This document shows, one piece after another, positions 9,140-16,663 of a stretch of DNA of 64,000 nt. The stretch is from contig NZ_JAHLLW010000002.1 in the NCBI RefSeq assembly GCF_019426345.1, positions 310,001-374,000 on the forward strand. Reading direction: 5' to 3'. Position 1 is the stretch's first letter. Every line of letters begins with the position of its first letter. The notes under the pieces are model-generated. The model did not search any database. It was not told the DNA's origin and worked only from the letters and a program-made list of their open reading frames with translations. The position numbers and the translations under genes are program-made. This DNA is from Marinomonas lutimaris (GTDB lineage Bacteria; Pseudomonadota; Gammaproteobacteria; Pseudomonadales; Marinomonadaceae).

Positions 9140-9202
9140 AACAGAGCAGCGTTGTTTGCTTTGTTATTTCTATCGTTATGTCTGACATCACCTTGCTCTG
9201 TT
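9140..9202. repeat. 9-bp inverted repeat in the DUF2589 leader region
   Basis: AACAGAGCA (9140-9148) and TGCTCTGTT (9194-9202) are exact reverse complements flanking one copy of the 14-bp element. It could fold in the DUF2589 mRNA leader. Confidence 0.5.
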
Positions 9203-9302
9203 GTTTAATCTCCTTACGTCCTTTCTTTCAAAGTGTGGCGACGAGTTGAATCAACTTATCAGAACTGTGTGCTTTGTATCGAAGGGGCGACATAACGATA
9301 GA
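9169..9302. promoter_or_regulatory. Pair of 14-bp inverted sites in divergent promoter region
   Basis: TCTATCGTTATGTC (9169-9182) and its perfect reverse complement GACATAACGATAGA (9289-9302) are 106 bases apart, one near each divergent gene. A further palindrome AGTTGA-A-TCAACT lies between them at 9244-9256. The layout suits binding sites for one regulator that controls both the DUF2589 operon and the muramidase gene; no regulator is identified. Confidence 0.5.
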
Positions 9303-9501
9303 TTCAGATTAGAGAAGCTAACGTTATAAAACTTGGTTGAATGAACTAACTTTTATCCGCGATTTGACTTGTTTTAAACGCCCTCATTAACGTGTCCAAA
9401 GATCCGTCTTTTTCTCCCGAAATTTGCGTTTTTTCACCGATCAAGCTGAGCCAGTTTGACAATAGTGTTGAGGTCCTATTTATCAATAAAAGGAGAGAGA
9501 C

Positions 9502-10392
9502 ATGGATAAATTAACCTTATCAGCAACGGTTGGTGTAAGTGGCGTAAATCAGCATGATGACGTGTTGAATGTACAAAAAGCCCTGAATCTAATCGCCAAT
9601 AAAATAGGTTTGAAAACGCCTCTTATCGAGGATGGGAGCATAGGAGAATATCCGGCAAGGACTAAGACTTGTCAGGCCATTGCTTTGATGCAAAAAACAT
9701 TACTTGGCTATCAAAATCCTGATATGCGGATCGATGTAGATGGTAAAAGTTATCAAGCTATAAATAATGCTTTATCTGGTGAGCAAACGGATGAGATAAG
9801 TTTATTTTTACCTAAAATCGTGCCGCAAGAAGGTATTACTGAAGAAGCTTATCAGCAGGCATCACAACTATTGGCTTGTGAGGTGCCAGCCATTAAAGCG
9901 GTGTCTGATGTGGAATCGTCTGGCTCTGGCTACTTTTCAAATGGAACTCCTTGCTTACTCTTTGAAGCTCAGCATTTTTCTAAGCTAACCAATCATCAAT
10001 ATGACGAGTCTCATCCTGATATTTCGTCGCCAAATTGGAATCGTTCACTTTATATCGGTGGAATAAAGGAATACATGCGTTTGCAAAAAGCCATGATGTT
10101 AAACCGTAATGCTGCTCTGCAATCTGCTTCCTATGGTCGTTATCAAATTATGGGCTTTAATCATCAAGCCGCTGGTTATGCTGAAGTAGAGTCCTTTGTA
10201 CGCGATATGTTCCTAGCGGAAACCCATCATTTAATTGCATTTGTGAACTTTATCAAATCTAACAAGTTCTTGCTTGATGCAATACAGCAAAAAGATTGGC
10301 CAACATTCGCTCGTTATTACAACGGCAGTGCGTATGCGAAAAATCAGTATGACGTAAAACTTAAAAATGCTTATGAGCAGCATGCTCAATAG
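9502..10392 (+). CDS. N-acetylmuramidase (DUF3380-type) with N-terminal peptidoglycan-binding-like domain
   Basis: 296 residues. Residues about 10-100 look like a peptidoglycan-binding helical domain (DDVLNVQKALNLIA, then a typical QKTLLG helix). Residues about 120-290 match the phage-lysin type N-acetylmuramidase domain: VSDVESSGSGYF with the catalytic-type Glu near residue 136, LLFEAQHF, SASYGRYQIMGFN and WPTFARYYNG. Such enzymes cut the glycan backbone of peptidoglycan. No signal peptide is visible, so delivery to the wall would need a holin, a secretion system or lysis; none is recognisable nearby. AAAGGAG precedes the ATG. It is divergent from the DUF2589 operon and 49 bases upstream of the methyltransferase gene. 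Confidence 0.85.
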   Translation: MDKLTLSATVGVSGVNQHDDVLNVQKALNLIANKIGLKTPLIEDGSIGEYPARTKTCQAIALMQKTLLGYQNPDMRIDVDGKSYQAINNALSGEQTDEISLFLPKIVPQEGITEEAYQQASQLLACEVPAIKAVSDVESSGSGYFSNGTPCLLFEAQHFSKLTNHQYDESHPDISSPNWNRSLYIGGIKEYMRLQKAMMLNRNAALQSASYGRYQIMGFNHQAAGYAEVESFVRDMFLAETHHLIAFVNFIKSNKFLLDAIQQKDWPTFARYYNGSAYAKNQYDVKLKNAYEQHAQ

Positions 10393-10441
10393 TGCACGGA
10401 TGCGACTAATTGATTCATTTTAAATACACAAGGAGTAATTT

Positions 10442-11233
10442 ATGGACAAATCAAATCATGCACATATCGCAAAAGCATACAATGAATATTATGGGAATGG
10501 ACTTTATGCCAACCGTTACCCCAAGGCTAATCCCAATGTAACGGATCGCGTTCTTACTCATACGGCTCCATTAACGGAGACGTCGAACGTTCTAGATTAT
10601 GGGTGTGGGAATGGGCGCTATTTACAGCAAGTTTTAGAGCACACATTGGCTCGTACAATTGGCTTTGATGTAAGTGAAGTGGCCATTCAGCAGGCGAAGA
10701 ATCAACTGCAGCCTTATCATTTTCGTGTTTCTTTGTTTAGCTCGCGAAACACCTTAAACCGTGCCTTATTACATACATCTAAAGTGGATGTGGCTTTACT
10801 TTTGTTTGGCGTTTTAGCCCATATCGAAGGTAAGGAAAATCGTCGTGAAGTGCTCAGTTGGTTATTCGAGCATTTAAAATCTGGTTATGGACATTTGCTT
10901 GTATCTGTTCCTAATCGATTACGTCGATTTTGGTGGTTACAACTAAAAGTGTATTTTCTTAGATCCCCTAAGACCAAAGAGGGTATTTGTTATGAGCGAG
11001 GAGGCGACTCACAAAAAATATCACTTTACTACCATCTTTATACTTGTAAGGAATTAATCGAAGAGCTTGAAGATGTAGGATTTGTGATTAGGCGAGTGAG
11101 TGCCGAAAGCTTTTTCCCGGAAAAATGGGTTATCCGTTATTCATGGCTGGCTCGTCTAGATTGGATGCTATGCGAAATTCTCCCCGCATGGATTGGGTAC
11201 GGTATTTTAGTGGAAGCAAGGAGGCCATTATGA
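10442..11233 (+). CDS. Class I SAM-dependent methyltransferase
   Basis: 263 residues. Motif I is VLDYGCGNGRYL near residues 45-56, followed by GFDVSEVAIQQA (motif II with its acidic residue) and LLLFGVLAHIEG with LLVSVPNRLRRF further on, the usual order of Methyltransf_11/25 enzymes. The substrate cannot be inferred. AAGGAG lies 7 bases before the ATG. Its stop overlaps the start of the next gene (ATGA at 11230), so it is co-translated with the binding-protein/permease-like fusion, which suggests a shared process. Confidence 0.85.
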   Translation: MDKSNHAHIAKAYNEYYGNGLYANRYPKANPNVTDRVLTHTAPLTETSNVLDYGCGNGRYLQQVLEHTLARTIGFDVSEVAIQQAKNQLQPYHFRVSLFSSRNTLNRALLHTSKVDVALLLFGVLAHIEGKENRREVLSWLFEHLKSGYGHLLVSVPNRLRRFWWLQLKVYFLRSPKTKEGICYERGGDSQKISLYYHLYTCKELIEELEDVGFVIRRVSAESFFPEKWVIRYSWLARLDWMLCEILPAWIGYGILVEARRPL

Positions 11234-12807
11234 GACAGATACCTTCTATTTTATGGTGGTTTATTGCTTTATTAATTAGCACTCAGGTTCATGCTGAAGA
11301 ACTACTTGATAAAGTTCGTGACTCTGGGCGATTGGTTGTGGGGGTAAAGGTTGACTATCCCCCTTGGGGAATGCTTAACGATTCGGGGGGGAATAGTGGA
11401 TTTGAAGCCGATCTAGCTCAGCAAATTGCAGAAGCAATTGGGCAAGACTCAGACGAAGTCGCTGTGGAGTTTAAAACCGTCAGTTCTGCTAATCGCTTTC
11501 GTAAATTAAACGACAAAGACGTAGATATATTGATTGCCACAGTAGGAGATACGATCCAGCGTCGCCATCAGGTAAATATGGTACAGCCCCATTATTTTAA
11601 AAGTGGGGTGCAGGTGTTGATGAAAAAAAACAGTCCTGTATATCAGTGGTCTGACCTGATAGGCCAGCCTGTTTGCCTTACTGCTGGTGCCTATTTTAAT
11701 AAAGTACTTGTGCAAAGCTATAGAATCAATCCGGTGATTATGATGAGTAATCGTGATGCTGAGCTTGCCTTATTAACTAACAAGTGTGTTGCTTGGGCTT
11801 ATGACAGCGGTATTTTATTCCACCTTGCTAACCAACCGGAATGGCATGCATACCAATTGGGCCTAGAGACGATTCTTCCTGTTTATTGGTCTATTGTGAC
11901 ACGCAATGATAAAGAATCGATTTCATTGAATCATTGGTTGTCTCATTATTTGCAAACCTATATTCGCTCCGGTGGATTGGTAGACTTAGCCAATAAGTGG
12001 CAGCTACCTGAGCGAGAATATCTACTAGCTCAGCGATCTAAGTGGTTAGAAAAAGATGAGCAGGGAAGATGGCATTGTGATGTTGGGCAGGTACGAACAG
12101 CGGAAAATAGAGACTGCCTCCCTGAACCATTAGAGTTCACTAGTATACAGTATTCATCTTTTTGGCCATTTGATAACTTTGATACACAAAGGTTAATACA
12201 GTCCCTTTTAAATACTGCATTTTTTACTTTGTTCGCTGTGATATTAGCCCAAGGACTTGCCATTTTATTTAGCTTTTTAACATTGAAGAGCCCATGGGGG
12301 TTGGGTCATGTTGTTGCTTTTGTTACTAGTGTACAAAGTTCTATTCCACCTATTTTGATGTTGTATCTGGTGTATTTCGGCGCATTGCCTTACTTAATTG
12401 CCCCAGATAAAACACATTTATTTAGTGGTGGTGCTGTATCGTTAATAATTTTGTCTTTATATACTGCGGCAGGAATTAACAATCTAGTTTCCGCTGGCTA
12501 TCCTGCTAAATCCTCTTTGTTAAATTTGTATTTGCAGCATCAAGTAGGGGTCCGAGCGAATCTGGTGAATTTAGCTAAAGCAGCAGGCATTGCAAGCGTC
12601 TTAGCATCACCTAATGCCGTGCTGGTCATAAATAGTCTCGTGTCTGGATCTGATCATCCGCTATTACTCATGACGCTTTTAGCGCTCTTTTATTATACCG
12701 AAGTGATGCTTTTTGCAGCATTAATCAATTATGTAGTCCACCGTTTGGAAGATTATTTATCACCTGATTCTGAAGATATATTACAGCTAACACAGGAGGA
12801 TGCGTAA
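11230..12807 (+). CDS. Family-3 solute-binding protein fused to ABC-permease-like membrane domain
   Basis: 525 residues from the ATG at 11230, which overlaps the preceding stop (ATGA); the upstream in-frame start at 11125 would run through the methyltransferase gene. A signal peptide or anchor is seen at residues 1-22 (…STQVHA). Residues about 28-270 are a polar-amino-acid type SBP_bac_3 domain: RLVVGVKVDYPPWG, an Arg pair in TIQRRHQV that fits the ligand-carboxylate position, and Asp in WAYDSG. A Cys-containing linker precedes about five hydrophobic segments (from residue 325) resembling an amino-acid ABC permease (SLLNTAFFTLFAVILAQ). The cytoplasmic EAA loop that docks the ATPase is not recognisable. 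No ATPase gene lies nearby. Confidence 0.8.
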   Translation: MRQIPSILWWFIALLISTQVHAEELLDKVRDSGRLVVGVKVDYPPWGMLNDSGGNSGFEADLAQQIAEAIGQDSDEVAVEFKTVSSANRFRKLNDKDVDILIATVGDTIQRRHQVNMVQPHYFKSGVQVLMKKNSPVYQWSDLIGQPVCLTAGAYFNKVLVQSYRINPVIMMSNRDAELALLTNKCVAWAYDSGILFHLANQPEWHAYQLGLETILPVYWSIVTRNDKESISLNHWLSHYLQTYIRSGGLVDLANKWQLPEREYLLAQRSKWLEKDEQGRWHCDVGQVRTAENRDCLPEPLEFTSIQYSSFWPFDNFDTQRLIQSLLNTAFFTLFAVILAQGLAILFSFLTLKSPWGLGHVVAFVTSVQSSIPPILMLYLVYFGALPYLIAPDKTHLFSGGAVSLIILSLYTAAGINNLVSAGYPAKSSLLNLYLQHQVGVRANLVNLAKAAGIASVLASPNAVLVINSLVSGSDHPLLLMTLLALFYYTEVMLFAALINYVVHRLEDYLSPDSEDILQLTQEDA

Positions 12808-13466
12808 TGTGGAATGAATTCCCTTTTTCTGTTGTGCAGATATTTCTAGATGCATTTACTTATAACCTTGCGATTGCTGTATTAGCGATGGCAATTGGGA
12901 GCCCTATAAGCTTTTTATTGGGTTATATGTCGACTCTTTCAAATAAGTTGTTGATATTTGCACTTAAAATTCTCAAATCATTATTCTGTAATGTCCCGAG
13001 TTTTGTTTTGTTATTCTACTTTACGTTAATAGTGCCATCACAGTTGGATGTTCTTGGTGCTATTTGGTTTATCACACCATTTACCAAAGCCGTGCTTGCA
13101 CTCTCTATTCCAGTAATTGGTTATTACAGTGATGTATTTGAGCAAATACTAAGAGGGAAAACACACTTTTCACTAGCCACGTTTAAGCAGTTTTTCATTG
13201 TCATTCTGATGGCTTCTACCACGGCATCTGTCATTGGTGTTCCTGAAATTATGGCAACAGCCAATGCTTATATTGCCTCAAAAGGGGATGTTAGCATGAT
13301 GCTAAAAGTCTATTTTGTGGTGGTGCTAATTTTTGTTATCAGTGGATTGTGTATCCAAATATTGTTTTACATATTTAACCGCATGTACGGTTTTACCTTT
13401 GCGAAAAAATATTCATGGAATAGAGAGGAAGAAGATGAAAATAGCGCAACAAATTCTTCCAATTAA
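12807..13466 (+). CDS. Amino-acid ABC-permease-like membrane protein lacking clear EAA loop
   Basis: 219 residues with about five hydrophobic segments. Start and previous stop overlap (TAATG). The N-terminal helix (FLDAFTYNLAIAVLAMAIG) and the late ASVIGVPEIMATAN segment are typical of HisM/GlnP-type permeases. Between YYSDVFEQILRG and this late motif, only about 25 residues are present, where family members have an EAA loop with EAA…G plus a helix; the coupling element appears deleted. Together with the upstream protein it would form a permease-like heterodimer without a visible energy source. Its last 32 bases overlap the start of the Cache-pLGIC gene. Confidence 0.75.
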   Translation: MWNEFPFSVVQIFLDAFTYNLAIAVLAMAIGSPISFLLGYMSTLSNKLLIFALKILKSLFCNVPSFVLLFYFTLIVPSQLDVLGAIWFITPFTKAVLALSIPVIGYYSDVFEQILRGKTHFSLATFKQFFIVILMASTTASVIGVPEIMATANAYIASKGDVSMMLKVYFVVVLIFVISGLCIQILFYIFNRMYGFTFAKKYSWNREEEDENSATNSSN

Positions 13467-15162
13467 TGGTAATCATTTAAGATGGCTAGCAGTATTGCTT
13501 TGGTTATTGGCAGGCGCTCTTATGCTATGGTCTTTTTATTGGCAGGAAAACGTAGATGTGAAAATAAGGCAGCATCTTGTCATGCAAAGTAAGCAAGCAA
13601 TGCAGCAAATTGAACAAGATTTGAAAAAAATCTTCATTCAAGATAACAAAGAGTTTAATGAAGATGAATTGCTATCCATTCAAGATCCCCAAACTCGTGA
13701 AAGTATAACGAAAGGAGTTAATCAAGCTGTTTTAAGGCTGAATTTAGGAGCGCAGGGGTTTGGTGTACTTATTGCTCGTTCAGGAACACTACTTGCCTAT
13801 CCCGATTCAAGGTTATTAGGGACCAATGCATTGCTCGTTCTCGCGGGTCACAATAATCTTTTAACCCCCATTGTTCAGCAGCTACAACGAGGGCAATTAA
13901 TGACATTCAGTCACCCTGTTACAGGGAAGGAGTTGTGGATGGTGTTGAGTTATGTTCAAAGCCTAGATGCGGACTTAGGGCTGATTATTGATGCAGAGGA
14001 ACTCCGTAACAGAGATGGTATGTTTTACTGGCAATGGGATAGTGTATTTTTTTTATTTCTAGCCGGAGGCGTCATACTACTGGGTAGTTGGCGATTTCCT
14101 GAAGAACCTAATCTCATTACTCGTCGCATATTCATGGTTATTTCTGCGAGTTTGCTTAGCTTTTTGATTACTCTCTGGTATGAAGCATTAGACGATATCC
14201 CTCTTCACGAGGGAGAAACCTTGCTTGTGGATAGAGAGAGTACAGAACTGGCTTGGCGACGCTCCAAGGAAAATGTAGTAGGAGAGTTAGATGAAGTGTC
14301 CCAACCGATACACATAGAGATACATCATATTCAACTAACAGATGCTAGTGAAATAACTTTGTCAGGTAATGTGGTGGTAATAGGGAATGCTGATTCGTCA
14401 CCTCCTGTACAAATACAAGATGCTATAAGCAGTACATGGCATTTACAGCGTCAGCTGGACGATATTCAGGAGTGGCATTTCGTGGTCAAACTAAAGCAGT
14501 CGATGGATTATCATGCCTTTCCTTTCGACCAGGATGTATTGACTCTCACACTGTTAGCTCCAGCTACAGTTGAGAATTCGATATTGACCCCATTATTTAG
14601 TTCATACAATAGTATGGCTACACAATCGCTTCCAGGAATTATGACGGGAGCTCGTGCTACTGGTGGATGGAAAATTGAGCAGGCTTACTTTAGTTATCAT
14701 AGTGTATCTCTATATCCAGATAATCAGTTTCTAGGACTGAGATACAATATTGCTGTACAAAGAGGGCTGGTAGGGCCACTGATTAGTCATGTAATGCCGT
14801 TATGTGTCATTAGCTTTTTAACTTATTGCATGTTGCTTCTTTGGACAAAAGACAAAAAGAAACAAGCATTATGGGGGTTTAGTACCGCAACTGAATTACA
14901 ATACAGCGCATCTCTATTCTTTATTTTAGTAATATCTCACGTTGCTTTGAGAGAATCATTGAACGTTCAGGGTGTAGTATTTATTGAGTATTTCTATTTT
15001 ATTTCTTATTTGCAAATTATTCTTATTGCTATCGGCTCTTTGTTATATACTTCTAAAATAGACATAGAGACAATGAGTCAAAAAAACTCGCTACTTTTAA
15101 AGCAGTGGTATTGGCCTAGTATTTTTATCATCTGTATTGCTCTCACTCTATTATTTTTATAA
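13435..15162 (+). CDS. Cache sensor domain fused to pentameric ligand-gated ion channel module
   Basis: 575 residues from the ATG at 13435, preceded by GAGGAAGAAG; this start overlaps the permease-like gene by 32 bases. Order: TM1 (about 16-34); Cache-type domain (about 40-195, with GFGVLIARSGTLLAYPD near 108-124); TM2 (about 204-219); a short basic loop; TM3 (about 231-249); a beta-rich region (about 255-445) with AFPFDQD at 361-367, matching the Pro-loop/Cys-loop signature FPFDxQ; then four helices M1 (about 447-470, SHVMPLCV with Pro455), M2 (489-507), M3 (514-538), M4 (557-575). Residues 255-575 have the length and layout of the bacterial channel GLIC. Predicted topology puts both Cache and channel ectodomain in the periplasm. 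Ligand and ion unknown. Confidence 0.82.
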   Translation: MKIAQQILPINGNHLRWLAVLLWLLAGALMLWSFYWQENVDVKIRQHLVMQSKQAMQQIEQDLKKIFIQDNKEFNEDELLSIQDPQTRESITKGVNQAVLRLNLGAQGFGVLIARSGTLLAYPDSRLLGTNALLVLAGHNNLLTPIVQQLQRGQLMTFSHPVTGKELWMVLSYVQSLDADLGLIIDAEELRNRDGMFYWQWDSVFFLFLAGGVILLGSWRFPEEPNLITRRIFMVISASLLSFLITLWYEALDDIPLHEGETLLVDRESTELAWRRSKENVVGELDEVSQPIHIEIHHIQLTDASEITLSGNVVVIGNADSSPPVQIQDAISSTWHLQRQLDDIQEWHFVVKLKQSMDYHAFPFDQDVLTLTLLAPATVENSILTPLFSSYNSMATQSLPGIMTGARATGGWKIEQAYFSYHSVSLYPDNQFLGLRYNIAVQRGLVGPLISHVMPLCVISFLTYCMLLLWTKDKKKQALWGFSTATELQYSASLFFILVISHVALRESLNVQGVVFIEYFYFISYLQIILIAIGSLLYTSKIDIETMSQKNSLLLKQWYWPSIFIICIALTLLFL

Positions 15163-15180
15163 TAGAGTGAGAGTGCTTAT
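15140..15180 (+). terminator. Terminator overlapping the 3' end of the Cache-pLGIC gene
   Basis: Perfect 15-bp stem (15140-15154 with 15159-15173) and a TTTT loop, followed by a T-rich tail. The left arm is coding and the stop codon at 15160-15162 lies in the right arm. Confidence 0.7.
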
Positions 15181-15225
15181 TTTTAAACCTCTGCGAATAA
15201 ACAACAGAGGGAAGGGCTAACTCGG

Positions 15226-16410
15226 TCAATATAAAAAAGTTTCGTTACGCTTCCTTTGTTTTGTTCTATACTGTCTTGGTGTACACCCTATATAGCGTTT
15301 AAACATTTTTTCAAAATGACTGAGATCGCTAAAACCTGATTGCATGCAAATATCGGTAATACTTGTAACAGGAGATGCATCAATTTTAAGTTTCGCAAAA
15401 TGAATTCTAGTATGATTCAGTAAAGTCTTAAACGGCATATGCAAATATTTTCTGAATAGGTAAGAAAGATGAGAAGGGCTGGTGTATGCTGAGCTGGCCA
15501 ATTGATCTAGAGATATCTCATCAAGATAGTGCTGACTTAGAAATAAAAGAGCTTTGTAAATGCCTGCGTGCATACATTTAAAGCATTCTAGATTTTGACT
15601 TAGAATTTTGTCTACTATATTTTGTTGACTGAATTGTAAAGTATTGTCAATGATACCTAATGATAGAATATCCTTTTCTGTAATTTCTTCGTCACAATAT
15701 GATGCCAAAAAGAGAATAAGTCTCTGCAGCTCAACAATATTTCCAGGCCAATTATATTGATGTAGCAAGGCCAACGCTGAATCTGTAACATCTATATTAG
15801 CTTGTAAGCCAGATAGAATAAAGCCAATGTGGTCAGTAATATCTTCTATCCGTTCTCTTAGCGGTGGAAGGTGAAAATTGAACTGTGGAGTTACTGGTCC
15901 CATGAGTTCAGCGATGAATTGACGATGTTCCTGTATAAATAATGGTTCAACGCAAGAAATGATCAAGCGAATATTGTTTTCTTTTAATTTTTTAGAAAAG
16001 TCTTCTAATGCAAATAAGAAAATCAATTCGTCTTTTTTTTCGCTGGATAAATCATCGACATCTTCAATATAAAGTGTCCCATTCTTAGCAAGAACAATGC
16101 TTTTAAGTAGGTTATCCTTATAAGAAGTTGAGTTGTTTATATTGGCTGGAATAGTAATGAATTTACCTGGTTTATCACTACTCAGGTGGTGAATATGCCA
16201 AGCAACCGTTGTTTTTTCACAACCATGTTCACCCGAAATGAAGATAACGTACACTAGCTCTGAAGCAAACTCTATTTGCTTTTTCACTTTCTTAATGGCT
16301 GCCGAATGTCCAATTATTGGATAATTCTCTGGTTTATTTGCATCAATCAGGTTTTGGGTAATGGTTAAATGATTCAGGCGGGGGCTAGGGGAGTGTAGCT
16401 CATTTATCAT
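15226..16410 (-). CDS. AAA-domain/AraC-type HTH fusion transcriptional regulator
   Basis: 394 residues. Residues about 30-250 resemble the AAA+ core of sigma-54 activators: a Walker A-like GEHGCEKT (60-67, with Glu in place of the usual Gly), a Walker B-like TLYIEDVDD near 112-120, PPLRERIEDI near 182-191 and NWPGNIVELQRL in the C-terminal lid. The GAFTGA loop needed to touch sigma-54 is absent: the segment between Walker A and B is far too short. Residues about 295-388 are an AraC-family double HTH (ISLDQLASSAYTSPSHLSYLF; GFSDLSHFEKMFKRYIGCTP). It therefore probably regulates through its AraC domain with sigma-70. AAAGGA precedes the ATG. It is convergent with the Cache-pLGIC cluster and divergent from the PLP enzyme. 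Confidence 0.8.
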   Translation of the reverse strand: MINELHSPSPRLNHLTITQNLIDANKPENYPIIGHSAAIKKVKKQIEFASELVYVIFISGEHGCEKTTVAWHIHHLSSDKPGKFITIPANINNSTSYKDNLLKSIVLAKNGTLYIEDVDDLSSEKKDELIFLFALEDFSKKLKENNIRLIISCVEPLFIQEHRQFIAELMGPVTPQFNFHLPPLRERIEDITDHIGFILSGLQANIDVTDSALALLHQYNWPGNIVELQRLILFLASYCDEEITEKDILSLGIIDNTLQFSQQNIVDKILSQNLECFKCMHAGIYKALLFLSQHYLDEISLDQLASSAYTSPSHLSYLFRKYLHMPFKTLLNHTRIHFAKLKIDASPVTSITDICMQSGFSDLSHFEKMFKRYIGCTPRQYRTKQRKRNETFLY

Positions 16411-16559
16411 AGTTTAATTCCTTTTATGATTGTGTATGAGCTTTAATCCTAGGCTTCATTAATTGCTTTTGAATTGGTGATTTTAATGGAGTATTCGGCG
16501 TAAATACGCATTTTTCATCAAATCATATGAGGAAATTCGTTTCTTGGTATTGGTAAGGG

Positions 16560-16595
16560 GCTCTAATTGAGAGCTCAGTCGCAAATTTTTGCGAC
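16560..16595. promoter_or_regulatory. Two adjacent palindromes between divergent AraC-type regulator and PLP-enzyme genes
   Basis: GCTCT-aattg-AGAGC (16560-16574) and GTCGCAAA-tt-TTTGCGAC (16578-16595), the second with perfect 8-bp arms. Both are placed as operator candidates. There is no T-run after either on the plus strand, so a terminator is unlikely. Confidence 0.45.
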
Positions 16596-16663
16596 ATTGT
16601 TGTTGCTTTTAATAAGTTACATCCTATGCTTTCATTCTATTTATCTTATAACTGGGTTTAATT

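Larger units (their letters stand above)
9106..9501. other. Divergent control region between DUF2589 operon and muramidase gene
   Basis: 396 bases rich in dyad symmetry (listed separately). No gene seen. The plus-strand gene has AAAAGGAGAGAG directly before its ATG. Promoters could not be set with confidence. Confidence 0.5.

Noticed and set aside
9456-9484. Perfect TTGACA box at 9456-9461 as promoter of the muramidase gene
   Set aside because: The -10 partners at 15-17 bases are poor, and a transcript from here would start within or next to the ribosome binding site.
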